From positions 124,001 to 188,000 of the forward strand of contig NZ_CP062938.1 in the NCBI RefSeq assembly GCF_014898155.1: 64,000 nucleotides of DNA. The letters run 5' to 3'. Each line of letters begins with the position of its first letter. Position 1 is the stretch's first letter. Source of the DNA: Bifidobacterium eulemuris. Lineage in GTDB: Bacteria; Actinomycetota; Actinomycetes; Actinomycetales; Bifidobacteriaceae. A program made the position numbers and the translations under genes. A model generated the notes under the pieces. That model saw only the letters and a program-made list of their open reading frames with translations. It did no database searches and was not told the DNA's origin. Positions 54,596-63,018 of this stretch are shown piece by piece.

Positions 54596-55990
54596 ATGTC
54601 CGAAAACAACAAAAGCCAGCGTGCCGTCGCGCGGCGTCTCGCCATCATCGCCGCCATCGGCGGCCTGCTGTACGGCTATGATTCCGCCGTGATCAACGGC
54701 GCCACCGAAGCCATCAAAACCGAATTCGCCACCGGCGACGCCGTCCTCGGCTTCGCCGTCGGCTCCGCGCTGATCTCCGGCGGTGTCGGCGCGTTGCTCG
54801 CCGGCCGCATCTCCGACAAAATCGGCCGTGTGCCCATGATGAAAATCGCCTCCGTGCTGTTCTTCATCTGCGCCGTCGGCTGCGGCTTCTCCACCAGCAT
54901 CTGGATGCTGGTCGCCTTCCGCGTGCTCGGCGGATTCGCCGCGGGCGTCGCCGCCATGGTCGCGCCGGTGTACATCGCCGAGATCTCGCCGGCCGACGAG
55001 CGAGGCGTGTTGGGTGCGATGCAACAGTTGGGCATCGTGATCGGCATCTTCATCTCCCTGCTGGTCAACGCGCTGCTGGTCAACGTCTCCGGCGGCGCGG
55101 GCGAGGTCATGGGTCCGTTGGACACCTGGCAGTGGATGTTCATGTGCATGGCCGTGCCCTCCGTGCTGTATTTCGCCTTGGCTCTGGCCATCCCCGAATC
55201 GCCGCGCTACCTCGTCGCCCAGCATCGCGACGAGCAGGCCGCGGCGGTGCTCGCCTCGGTCAGCGTCGATCCCGCGCCCATCGACGAGCAGATCGCGCGC
55301 ATGCGCGCCTCCATCGGCGCCGACCACAAGCCCTCCTTCCGTGATCTTCTCGGCGCGAACGGCCGCGTCAAGCCAATCGTGTGGGTGGCTGTGGTGTTCA
55401 TGATCTTCAACCAGTTCACCGGCATCAACGTGATCTTCTACTACTCAAACACGCTGTGGAGCGCCGTCGGATTCACCGAAAAGGACTCGTTCACCATCAC
55501 CGCCATCACCTCGCTGGTCAACATCGTGGCCACGCTTATCGGCATGACGTTGGTGGACCGTATCGGACGACGCCCGCTGCTGCTCGCCGGATCCATCGGC
55601 ATGGTCGTGGCCCAAGGCGGTCTCGCGCTGCTGTTCGGCACCGCCCCGATCGTCGACGGTTCCCCGTCGATGGGGCCGGTCACCGGACCGCTGGCCCTGG
55701 TGTGCGCCAACCTCTTCGTCGTCGCCTTCGGTGTGACCTGGGGCACTGTGTCGTGGGGCATGCTCTCCGAGATGTTCCCCAACGCGATGCGCTCGGCGGG
55801 CATGTCCGTGGGCACCGCCGTGCAGTACACCTCGAACTTCGTGGTCACCGTGTCGTTCCCGGTGCTGCTCGGCGTCAACGTGGGATTGGTCTACGGTCTG
55901 TTCGCGCTGTTCGCCTTCCTCTCCTTCTTCTTCGTGCTGAGATTCGTCAAAGAGACCAAGGGAGTCGCCTTGGAGGACATGAAGGCCTGA
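54596..55990 (+). CDS. Sugar/H+ symporter, major facilitator superfamily
   Basis: A 464-residue transporter of the sugar porter family with 12 helices. The family motifs are in place: LLYGYDSAVINGATEAIKTE, GRISDKIGRVPMM, PESPRYLVAQ, FNQFTGINVIFYYSNTLW, DRIGRRPLLLAG, and the final ETKGVALEDM. It resembles XylE/GalP-type proton symporters and would bring in the sugar used by the preceding enzymes. GAAGGAA precedes the ATG. The 226 bases after it hold the promoter of the next gene and nothing else recognised. Confidence 0.93.
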   Translation: MSENNKSQRAVARRLAIIAAIGGLLYGYDSAVINGATEAIKTEFATGDAVLGFAVGSALISGGVGALLAGRISDKIGRVPMMKIASVLFFICAVGCGFSTSIWMLVAFRVLGGFAAGVAAMVAPVYIAEISPADERGVLGAMQQLGIVIGIFISLLVNALLVNVSGGAGEVMGPLDTWQWMFMCMAVPSVLYFALALAIPESPRYLVAQHRDEQAAAVLASVSVDPAPIDEQIARMRASIGADHKPSFRDLLGANGRVKPIVWVAVVFMIFNQFTGINVIFYYSNTLWSAVGFTEKDSFTITAITSLVNIVATLIGMTLVDRIGRRPLLLAGSIGMVVAQGGLALLFGTAPIVDGSPSMGPVTGPLALVCANLFVVAFGVTWGTVSWGMLSEMFPNAMRSAGMSVGTAVQYTSNFVVTVSFPVLLGVNVGLVYGLFALFAFLSFFFVLRFVKETKGVALEDMKA

Positions 55991-56216
55991 ACCGCCCTCG
56001 CACAAAGCGCGTCGCCCCGGACCCGCGTGTGAACCTTGACATGGTGTGAAACGAACATGGGATTCGTGGAAACGCCGAGGTTCCGCGGATTCGGGGCGTG
56101 TGCGATTGTGAGGTTCCGTGCGATTAGGGTCGCACGGGCAGGTGGGGCGACTCCTTCCGTGCGCGAGGTACCATAGACGGAAAACCCAGATAAACCGGTT
56201 CGAGAAGGGAAAACCC

Positions 56217-56924
56217 ATGTCCGATATCAATGGCAAGCGCATCGCGATCGTCACAGGCAGCGCATTGGGATTGGGATACGAGCTGGCGAGACAGCTCATC
56301 GAACAGGATTGGCTTGTGGCGGGCGTTGACTTCAACGCCGAACGCCAGCGCGAACTGGTCAAAGAGTTTCCTTCGGATTCCTACCATGCGTTCGTCGGCG
56401 ACGTCTCCGACGAGACCTTCGTCAAAGGCTCCGTCGCACGCATCGCCGAGTTGGGCCATATCGATCTGCTCATCAACAATGCGGGGCAGCCGAGCTTCAA
56501 AACGCCCACCGGCTACGAGGCCGCGGACGTCGACAAATGTCTCAAGGGACTCAAGGGCATGATCCTGTGGAGTGTGGAGACGCTGAAGGCCACGGGGGAG
56601 AAGGACGTCAAAATCGCGAACGTGATGAGCACCGCAGCCACGCGCGGCAACGCCAACGAAAGCGTCTACTGCGCCACCAAATGGGGAGAGAAGGGCTATA
56701 CGACGAGCCTTCAGGCGGCATACAAGGGCACGAGCGTGAAAATCGTCGGTCTGTACCCGGGCGGCATCGACACCGCCTTCTACCGCGACAGCCACGACTA
56801 CGTCTCCGAGGAGAAGCAGCACACCTTCATGGATCCGGCCGATGTGGCGCGCGTCATGCTGTTCAACCTCGTCAACGACGCCAACCTCACCGTCTCCGAC
56901 CTGCAGATCGAACGCAACAGCTGA
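56217..56924 (+). CDS. Short-chain dehydrogenase/reductase
   Basis: A 235-residue classical SDR. IAIVTGSALGLGYELARQLI holds TGxxxGxG, LLINNAGQPSFKTP the NNAG, STAATRG the Ser region, and YCATKWGEKGYTTSLQAAYK the catalytic Tyr and Lys. It lies downstream of the sugar operon in the same direction but after a 226-base gap, so membership in the regulon is uncertain. The substrate may be a sugar, polyol or other alcohol. Confidence 0.88.
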   Translation: MSDINGKRIAIVTGSALGLGYELARQLIEQDWLVAGVDFNAERQRELVKEFPSDSYHAFVGDVSDETFVKGSVARIAELGHIDLLINNAGQPSFKTPTGYEAADVDKCLKGLKGMILWSVETLKATGEKDVKIANVMSTAATRGNANESVYCATKWGEKGYTTSLQAAYKGTSVKIVGLYPGGIDTAFYRDSHDYVSEEKQHTFMDPADVARVMLFNLVNDANLTVSDLQIERNS

Positions 56925-56927
56925 AGG

Positions 56928-57123
56928 CTATCTGCGTTACGGGTAGTGGATTCTTTGGACTGCGGAGGTCGATCTGCGTTACGGGTAGTGCCCATGTGCC
57001 CTACTCGTGAGTAGGAGCCGCATAATATCAAGGCCGCTACTGCCGGGATGACGAATCGGACACCACCCGTAACGCAGATCGACCTCCGCAATGGCGTACA
57101 TCCACTACCCGTAACGCAGATAG
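56928..57123. mobile_element. MITE-like element B with double-repeat inverted ends
   Basis: The outer arms 56928-56951 and 57100-57123 are perfect 24-base inverted repeats; the inner arms 56962-56990 and 57061-57089 are 29-base inverted repeats with one mismatch. Each side carries two direct copies of ATCTGCGTTACGGGTAGTG. The 10-base spacers are symmetric in length but differ in sequence. The core (56991-57060) is 70 bases, the same length as in element A. It begins four bases after the SDR stop and fills the gap to the next gene. No coding frame is inside. Confidence 0.65.
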
Positions 57124-57177
57124 GTATGCGACTGGGGCCCTATGGCCGTCCGGCTTCGGCATTGGATCAGATGACGC

Positions 57178-57798
57178 TCAGTCTTCCAGATGATGCAGGG
57201 CGCGGACGATGGCGCAGCGGTCGTCGATCGTGCCCTCATCCGCGCACATGGTGGCGTACCAGCGCGTGTTGCGCAGTGTGCCGGCCGGGTCTGCCGACAT
57301 GTCAAGCAGGGTGTTCAGGTCGCTGGCGTACTGGAAATGCAGATGGCTGAGCAGACCGCCTTGCGCGAACGCTCCGCGCGCGGGCATCGGATCGATGGAG
57401 AGCAGCCAACGGAACGGGCATTCCGCAGGCGCGTCGGCGGCTTCGAACACCGTGGTGGGGGAGCCTTCGAGTCCCTTCGGCACCACATGGTGCACGGTGT
57501 AGGCGAACGTGCCGAGTTCGTCGCCGTCCTCAGCCAGCCAAGTCAGCGCGAATCCGTCGTCGCCGTGCGCGTCGACGCGCCATCCGGCGATGGGACGCGG
57601 CTGTTCCGGACTAGTGGTCGCGCAGGCCATCGACCAGAACGCGCGGATGCCGTGCGCGGCCATCGGCGCGGTGGCCGGATTGGAGAGCGCGGCCTGTTCC
57701 GCCTTGCTCCACGTGGCCTGCATGGCCGGATCGTCGGACGCGATGTAATGTTCGAAACTTTCCCACTGGCCGGCCCAGTCGTTGGGATTGAACGTCAT
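57178..57798 (-). CDS. Unrecognised soluble protein at the end of the ECF operon
   Basis: A 206-residue protein, rich in Trp, His and acidic residues. It begins MTFNPNDWAGQWESFEHYIA, has HHVVPKGLEGSPTTVFEAAD in the centre and ends DDRCAIVRALHHLED. The WAGQWESF opening and a late LSHLHFQYASDLNTLL segment faintly recall ZinT-type metal-binding lipocalins, but I would not assign it. There is no signal peptide. Its ATG overlaps the ATPase stop (ATGA), so it is translated with the transporter and probably acts on or binds the same substrate. Confidence 0.75.
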   Translation of the reverse strand: MTFNPNDWAGQWESFEHYIASDDPAMQATWSKAEQAALSNPATAPMAAHGIRAFWSMACATTSPEQPRPIAGWRVDAHGDDGFALTWLAEDGDELGTFAYTVHHVVPKGLEGSPTTVFEAADAPAECPFRWLLSIDPMPARGAFAQGGLLSHLHFQYASDLNTLLDMSADPAGTLRNTRWYATMCADEGTIDDRCAIVRALHHLED

Positions 57799-59402
57799 GA
57801 TTCCTCCTTGGAAGATGGTGTGGTGGATTCCAAATCGATGATGCGGTCGCACCAATCGGCGGCCAGCTCCTCGTCATGCGTGACGACAAGTACAGCGGTG
57901 CCGGTGTCGGCCAGACGTCGCAGCAGCGCGCCGACCTGCTCCATATGCGTCCGGTCGAGCCCGCTGGTCGGCTCGTCCAATACGACCAGTCGTTTGCCGC
58001 ACATCATCGCCGAGGCGATGGCCGTACGCTGCTTCTGCCCGCCCGACAGGCTCATCGGATGACGATCGGCCAATTCGTCGAGGTCGAGCTCGCTCAGCAG
58101 CCGTTCGCAGCGGGCGGCGACTTGCGGGTCGGTTTCGTCCAATCCGAGCAGGAGCTCCTCGCGCACGCTGTCGCTGAATAGCTGATAGTTCACGTCCTGC
58201 ATCACGAGGAATCCGGCGCGGGTCAGCGTGGCGGGACGCGCGGGTCGGTCGTCGAGTGAGATTCGGCCGGAAAGCGGTTTGATCAGGCCGGTGAGCGTGC
58301 GCACCAGCGTGGTTTTGCCGCAGCCGTTGCGTCCCATCAGGCCGGTGATTTCGCCGGAACGCAGCTCGAGGTCCGGGATGTCGCGGCTGAACGCGTCGCG
58401 TTTGCGATAGCCGACGCATAGGTTTTCCGTGCGCAATATGGTTTCGCCGCACGAGGGGCACGAGCGCTCACGGGCGGACGCCGCCTCGGCAGGCGGTCGG
58501 TCGGCTGGGGCGGCAAGGTCGTCATTATGGAGTTTTCGTTCGATCCGTTGGCGATATGGCGTGAGGTCCAACGCGCGCAATCCCAAGGCGCGGATCCGCT
58601 CCTGCGGCAATGCGAGGAATTCGCTCGCGGACAGATCATGCGTGACATGCCCATGCTCGAAAACCACGTACCGATCGGCGACGCCGGTCAGCCAGGCGAG
58701 TCGGTGTTCGGCGACGATCACGGTCAATCCGTCCGCTTTCATCCTTTCGATCGCATGGCGCATATCGTCGATGGCTGAAGCGTCGAGATTGCTGGTCGGC
58801 TCGTCCAACACCACCACTTTGGGGTCGAGCACCGTGGCTGCCGCGATGGCGATGCGCTGCTTCTGCCCGCCCGACAGGTGGAAGACGCTGCGGTCCAGCA
58901 GATGCGTCACATCGAAACGCCGCGCGACGGACTCCACGCGACGGCGAATCTCCTCGGACGACAACCCCATGTTCTCGCAGGCGAAGGCCAGTTCGTCGGT
59001 GGTGTCCGCGTTGAAATACTGCGTTTTGGGGTTCTGGAACACGCTGCCCACCAATGGTGTGAACGCGTCGATCGGAGTGGACGCCGCATCGAGTCCGCAG
59101 GTGCGCTGCGAGCCGGTGAGCTCGCCGGCGAAGAACGAAGGCACCAAACCGTTGAACAGGCGGGTGAGTGTGGTTTTGCCGCATCCGCTCTGGCCGCACA
59201 GCACCACACATTCGCCTTGGCGGATGGCAAGCGTCGCATCGTGCAGCGCATAGTCATCGCCGGCGGCGGCATAACGGAAGGACGCATGGTCGGCGGCGCA
59301 GATGACGGATTCCTCGCCCGCGCCCTGCATGGATGCGCCCGCATCCTGCGGCATGGGGGAACCGGAATGATCACAAGACTTCGGCATGGCGGAATCCATC
59401 AT
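57795..59402 (-). CDS. ECF transporter energy-coupling protein with two ATPase domains
   Basis: A 535-residue fusion of two ABC ATPases. Domain 1: Walker A LCGQSGCGKTTLTRLF, signature LSGGQKQRIAIAAA, Walker B VVVLDEPTSNLD, and EHR switch VIVAEHRLAWL. Domain 2 (from about residue 320): Walker A MGRNGCGKTTLVRTL, signature LSGGQKQRTAIASA, Walker B LVVLDEPTSGLD, and VVTHDEELAA. Fused EcfA1-A2 is common in actinobacteria. The start overlaps the EcfT stop (TGATG). The frame upstream to 59768 is a shadow of ecfT. Confidence 0.93.
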   Translation of the reverse strand: MMDSAMPKSCDHSGSPMPQDAGASMQGAGEESVICAADHASFRYAAAGDDYALHDATLAIRQGECVVLCGQSGCGKTTLTRLFNGLVPSFFAGELTGSQRTCGLDAASTPIDAFTPLVGSVFQNPKTQYFNADTTDELAFACENMGLSSEEIRRRVESVARRFDVTHLLDRSVFHLSGGQKQRIAIAAATVLDPKVVVLDEPTSNLDASAIDDMRHAIERMKADGLTVIVAEHRLAWLTGVADRYVVFEHGHVTHDLSASEFLALPQERIRALGLRALDLTPYRQRIERKLHNDDLAAPADRPPAEAASARERSCPSCGETILRTENLCVGYRKRDAFSRDIPDLELRSGEITGLMGRNGCGKTTLVRTLTGLIKPLSGRISLDDRPARPATLTRAGFLVMQDVNYQLFSDSVREELLLGLDETDPQVAARCERLLSELDLDELADRHPMSLSGGQKQRTAIASAMMCGKRLVVLDEPTSGLDRTHMEQVGALLRRLADTGTAVLVVTHDEELAADWCDRIIDLESTTPSSKEES

Positions 59403-60163
59403 CACAACACCCCTGCGATATCCAAGGCCAACGGCATCGTGCACACGAGCATCACCAGCCAATCGACGGCGCGCATGCGGATCTCCGTACGCGAGGTGTG
59501 CGCGCCCGGGCGTCCCAATCCTTTGGTCAATGCCGCCACCGACAGATCCTGCGCGACGGTGGTCGCGTTCATCAGCAGCGGGATGAGGATGTATTCCAGC
59601 GATTGAGCGGGATGCCGCAGCAGCGCCGCTCCACCCGACGCGATGTCCCGCAATGCCATCGCGTTGCGGATCTGCCGATAGTCCTCGGCGATGGTGGGGA
59701 AGAAACGGATCACCACCACGCACGGGATGACAAGCGCTTCGGGCGCGCGCATGCGCCGCATCGCGCACACCAATTCGCTGGCCGACGTGGTGGCGAAGGC
59801 ATACGCGCCGGTGATGAAACAGGGCAGCATCATGCGCATGCCAGCCGCCAGCAATGCCGCGAACTGCAGCCAGACGTTGGTCGTATCGGCCGGAACCAGC
59901 ATGCTCACGGCAAGCAGCACGGCATAGATAAGCGCGAACCGCGCCGCCATGCGCACGCGCCCCGATGCCAACTGCAATGCCAGGAACAGCGCGACCAGCA
60001 GCGCTTCGGTATGCGTGTTCACATGGAAGAACAGCAGAAGATTGGCGACGAGCAGCAGATACAGCTTCGCCCGCGGATCAAGACGCAGGAAGCGGCGCGA
60101 AGCGCGTTCCATGCCGTCGCGCGATCCGAATGCCGCCCCGGCGTGTGATTTCGTATATGTCAT
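59402..60163 (-). CDS. ECF transporter transmembrane component T
   Basis: A 253-residue membrane protein with five to six helices. FLRLDPRAKLYLLLVANLLL is the usual start; the coupling helices contain MRRMRAPEALVIPCVVVIRF and FFPTIAEDYRQIRNAMALRD, with a second Ala-Arg-like motif at AALTKGLGRPGAH. It links the substrate component to the ATPase. The start at 60163 begins at the first homologous residues; 47 bases separate it from the S component gene. Confidence 0.88.
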   Translation of the reverse strand: MTYTKSHAGAAFGSRDGMERASRRFLRLDPRAKLYLLLVANLLLFFHVNTHTEALLVALFLALQLASGRVRMAARFALIYAVLLAVSMLVPADTTNVWLQFAALLAAGMRMMLPCFITGAYAFATTSASELVCAMRRMRAPEALVIPCVVVIRFFPTIAEDYRQIRNAMALRDIASGGAALLRHPAQSLEYILIPLLMNATTVAQDLSVAALTKGLGRPGAHTSRTEIRMRAVDWLVMLVCTMPLALDIAGVL

Positions 60164-60210
60164 GGGATTGCTTGCGTGAGGGATGCGATAGCCGGTGGAT
60201 GCCGGGCGGG

Positions 60211-60831
60211 CTAGACGATGCCGGCCTTGACGAAATGCTTGCGCATCATCCGCTGGCCGAACCAGCCGCCGAGAACCGCGCATACGAGGATCGCGCCCAT
60301 CGACAGCCAGAACGTGCCGATGTTGATGTTCTCGAACACGCCGTTGATATAGGCCGCGTCCTTGCCGCGGTTCTCCAGGCTCGCCACATAGGCGTCCTTC
60401 ATGAACCACAGCGGCAGGATCGGGCCGGTGAGCCCGTAGGAGAACACGACGTAGCTGACCAGCAGCAGCGACTTGCTTTTGTATTTGCCGGCGCGGGCGA
60501 TAAGGTCGGCGGCCAGCGGGAAGACGATGCTGGCGATGAACGAAAGCACGAAATGGCCGGAGATGAACAGGAACAGGCCGATCACCACGCCCATCACCGT
60601 GATGCCGCCGAATTTGCCGACGCGCGCGGCCAGCAGCATGAACACGCAGCCGGAGATCAGCGCGGAGATGGCCGGCAGGAAGATCGAGCCGAAGCCGCCG
60701 GTGAACAGTGTGCTCGACAGCGTGGCGACGCATACCATCACGAAATACAGGGCGGTGAACACGCCGATGGTGATGAGGTCGGGCACGGTGAGACGGTTGC
60801 TTGCGACGTCGGTGGTGGTCTGTTCGGTCAT
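60211..60831 (-). CDS. MptD-family ECF transporter substrate-binding component
   Basis: A 206-residue membrane protein with six helices. It matches the MptD/Trep_Strep group of S components: VPDLITIGVFTALYFVMVCV, GSIFLPAISALISGCVFMLL, and FISGHFVLSFIASIVFPLAA. The substrate of this group is not known. It heads a four-gene operon (S, T, dual ATPase, unknown protein). AAGGAAGG precedes the ATG. The 5' region (60832-61065) is AT-rich around 60900-60950 and may hold its promoter; no riboswitch is recognisable. Confidence 0.88.
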   Translation of the reverse strand: MTEQTTTDVASNRLTVPDLITIGVFTALYFVMVCVATLSSTLFTGGFGSIFLPAISALISGCVFMLLAARVGKFGGITVMGVVIGLFLFISGHFVLSFIASIVFPLAADLIARAGKYKSKSLLLVSYVVFSYGLTGPILPLWFMKDAYVASLENRGKDAAYINGVFENINIGTFWLSMGAILVCAVLGGWFGQRMMRKHFVKAGIV

Positions 60832-61039
60832 AGGGACGGCCTTCCTTCGTGTGATGCCTATGGGCGTTGCGAGGTCAGACTTTTCAATCTAACGAGCCGG
60901 CGCGCAAAAGGCAATACTTTTTGACAAAAACCCATTATTCGATGACTCGATGTGAGGGATATCCACCTGTTCGTTCGTTGTCTCTCGTTCGCATTCAGGC
61001 GCATGCGCGCGTTTCTGCGCCGATCGGCCTTCAGCGGGA

Positions 61040-61059
61040 TATAGCATACATGCTATAGT
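61040..61059 (+). promoter_or_regulatory. Promoter and palindromic operator of the MNT/HEPN pair
   Basis: TATAGCAT, AC, ATGCTATA (61040-61057) is a perfect 8-bp inverted repeat. It overlaps TGCTATAGT (61051-61059), an extended -10. The ATG at 61066 is seven bases after this -10, so the mRNA is probably leaderless. The helix-turn-helix of the first gene product is the obvious binder. Confidence 0.65.
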
Positions 61060-61065
61060 TGGGGC

Positions 61066-61566
61066 ATGAAGATGATCGATGAACTCAAGGATGAGCGCGT
61101 GCGGCTTGGGTTGAGCCAGAAAGCGGTCGCCGAGGCGATGGGAACCACCCAATCGGCCGTGTCCCGCGCCGAACGCGTCGGCAATCCCACACAGGATTTT
61201 CTGCAGCGCTACAAAAAAGCGTTGGACGGCGCCTTCCGCTCCGAGAGCACGCTTGAGCTGGAGACGCTTAAACTCATCATCTCCAAAGTATGCCGACAAT
61301 ATGGATTGGCGGAAGTATGGCTGTATGGTTCCATGGCGCGCGGCGAGGCGCGGCCTGACTCTGACGTGGACCTGCTGTACCGTCTCGAACCCGACGCGCG
61401 CTTCGGTATGATGCAGCATGCCGCGCTGCTTGAGGAATTGCGGACCATGCTGGGCAGGGAGGTGTCGCTGACCTCATTGACTTCATTGGAACGTCATGCC
61501 GAAACGAGCCGGGCCAGCAGACGGTTCTTCAACCACATCAAACCCGACATGATCAAGGTGGCGTGA
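61066..61566 (+). CDS. MntA-type nucleotidyltransferase antitoxin with fused helix-turn-helix
   Basis: A 166-residue two-domain protein. Residues 1-55 are an XRE-type helix-turn-helix (RLGLSQKAVAEAMGTTQSAV). Residues about 70-150 are a minimal nucleotidyltransferase: WLYGSMARGEARPDSDVDLL has the GSxARG and SDVD catalytic motifs. MntA proteins add AMP to the HepT toxin and thereby silence it. Most MntA proteins lack a DNA-binding domain; here the fusion provides autoregulation. The stop overlaps the start of the HEPN gene. Confidence 0.9.
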   Translation: MKMIDELKDERVRLGLSQKAVAEAMGTTQSAVSRAERVGNPTQDFLQRYKKALDGAFRSESTLELETLKLIISKVCRQYGLAEVWLYGSMARGEARPDSDVDLLYRLEPDARFGMMQHAALLEELRTMLGREVSLTSLTSLERHAETSRASRRFFNHIKPDMIKVA

Positions 61567-61940
61567 TGTCCGGGACCATTCATGCCGATCGACGCTATCG
61601 CGACGAAACCAACCTGCTCCGTCTGGTTGAGCATCTGGAACACGCCTTCGCCGACGCGTCCCAGGTGGATTCGGCTGATGCGTTGGAATCCGACCGGAGG
61701 CTGTTCAATTCGGTGGCGATGGAGATGCTGCAGGCGCAGGAATCCGCGAGGCGATTATCCGATGAGTTCCTCTCGTCCGCGCCGGCCCTGCCGTGGAAGG
61801 AACTACGGGGATTGCGCAACATCATCGTGCATCAGTACGACGAGATCGAATCGCACGCGCTCTACGAATCGGCCACGGCGAACGTGAAATCGTTGCTCGA
61901 ACAGTTGCGTCCCTACGTCGCAACGATTGAAGACGAGTGA
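61566..61940 (+). CDS. HepT-type HEPN ribonuclease toxin
   Basis: A 124-residue HEPN protein of the DUF86/HepT group. The active-site motif is LRNIIVHQYDEI, exactly Rx4HxY, where the Tyr is the site of AMP addition by MntA in studied systems. RRLSDEFLSS and LPWKELRGL precede it. It is expected to be an RNA-cleaving toxin. ATG 61566 overlaps the TGA of the MNT gene. Confidence 0.9.
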   Translation: MSGTIHADRRYRDETNLLRLVEHLEHAFADASQVDSADALESDRRLFNSVAMEMLQAQESARRLSDEFLSSAPALPWKELRGLRNIIVHQYDEIESHALYESATANVKSLLEQLRPYVATIEDE

Positions 61941-61998
61941 AGTCCACGGTTTCGTCCCGATGCGCGATCGCGCGGCCCGGTGGCCCGTGTCACGCGCC

Positions 61999-62853
61999 TT
62001 ATTGGCGCGAATGGCGGTTCGCGGCCCAGTCGAACAGCCGTTCCGGTAAGCCTTGGGCGTCGGAGCGGATGATCAGCGAAAAGGTGGCCTTGGCCATATC
62101 GTCGTCGATCGGCACCAGGGCGCGCCCCGTCATGGCATCCAGCATGAACGGGGCGTCCGTGACGAAGGTGCAATACGGCGTGGAATGGCGCAGGCGATCG
62201 AACACGCCGCGGTCGCGCTGTTCGATGAACGTGGAGTGCGGAAGGGACCGGTCCACGCGTTCGCGCCAGAAGCCGATATCGGTGAGGATCAGGAAGGTCT
62301 CGCCATCCAGCTGGTCCGCGGTGACGGATTCGCGGGCGGCGAGCGGATGATTCGGCGGCAAAGCGACGGAAAGACGCTCATGCATGAGTTCGCAGGATCG
62401 CAATGCCGGAGACGAGGGCTTCTGGGCTATGATGCCGAGGTCGAGCGTGCCGTCGGCCACATGCCGTTCCACCTCGCTTGAGGTCAGCGTGTCCGAAGTG
62501 AGCGTCTCCTGCGGGAAACGTTCCATCATCAGACTGGCGAGCAGACATAGCGGCGCCGGGGCGACGGTGCCCACCCTCACTGTTCGCGTGCGGCGGGCCG
62601 TCAGCTCGACGGCCTCGCGCATCAGACGGATGTCGCGCAGGATCTGCCGCGACCAATCCACCGCGGTGCGTCCCGTCTCGTTGAGGGTGATCCGCCGCCC
62701 CGTCCTGTCGAAAAGCGGATGATTGAATTCCGCCTCCAGCCGCTGCATGGAACGGGACAACGCCGGTTGCGAGACGCGAAGCGTCTGTGCCGCGGCGGAC
62801 AGCGTGCCTTCGGCGGCGATGGCGTCAAGGGCACGCAGCTGGTCGAGTTCCAT
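61999..62853 (-). CDS. LysR-family regulator, divergent from aldo/keto reductase
   Basis: A 284-residue regulator. The helix-turn-helix is LRALDAIAAEGTLSAAAQTL and VSQPALSRSMQRLEAEFNHP; FDRTGRRITLNETGRTAVDW ends the wing. The effector domain follows with TVRVGTVAPAPLCLLASLMM. AAGGAG lies before ATG 62853. It shares a 165-base intergenic region with the divergent aldo/keto reductase gene and probably controls it. Confidence 0.92.
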   Translation of the reverse strand: MELDQLRALDAIAAEGTLSAAAQTLRVSQPALSRSMQRLEAEFNHPLFDRTGRRITLNETGRTAVDWSRQILRDIRLMREAVELTARRTRTVRVGTVAPAPLCLLASLMMERFPQETLTSDTLTSSEVERHVADGTLDLGIIAQKPSSPALRSCELMHERLSVALPPNHPLAARESVTADQLDGETFLILTDIGFWRERVDRSLPHSTFIEQRDRGVFDRLRHSTPYCTFVTDAPFMLDAMTGRALVPIDDDMAKATFSLIIRSDAQGLPERLFDWAANRHSRQ

Positions 62854-62913
62854 ACCGGACTCCTTCGTTTCTTCTTGGGATGGTCTTGGGCGGTTGCGCC
62901 ACCATTAATCCTA

Positions 62914-62934
62914 CTTATGCGTCTGATGCATAAG
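62914..62934. promoter_or_regulatory. Dyad operator between LysR and aldo/keto reductase genes
   Basis: CTTATGC, seven bases, GCATAAG is a perfect dyad of LysR-box dimensions. Two related GCAT(T)GTAC-type direct repeats follow near 62946 and 62983. Confidence 0.6.
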
Positions 62935-63018
62935 CGGTTCCTTGTGTTGCATTGTACATACGGAATCAACTCCGTCAAAATAATGCATGTACGGTATTCA
63001 ACTCATCAAGGAGTACGC

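Noticed and set aside
56928..57123. CRISPR array or tandem repeat
   Set aside because: The repeats form nested inverted arms and no cas genes lie nearby.
60832..60960. Riboswitch before the ECF S component gene
   Set aside because: I could not find any known vitamin or metal aptamer signature; only an AT-rich promoter-like stretch is visible.
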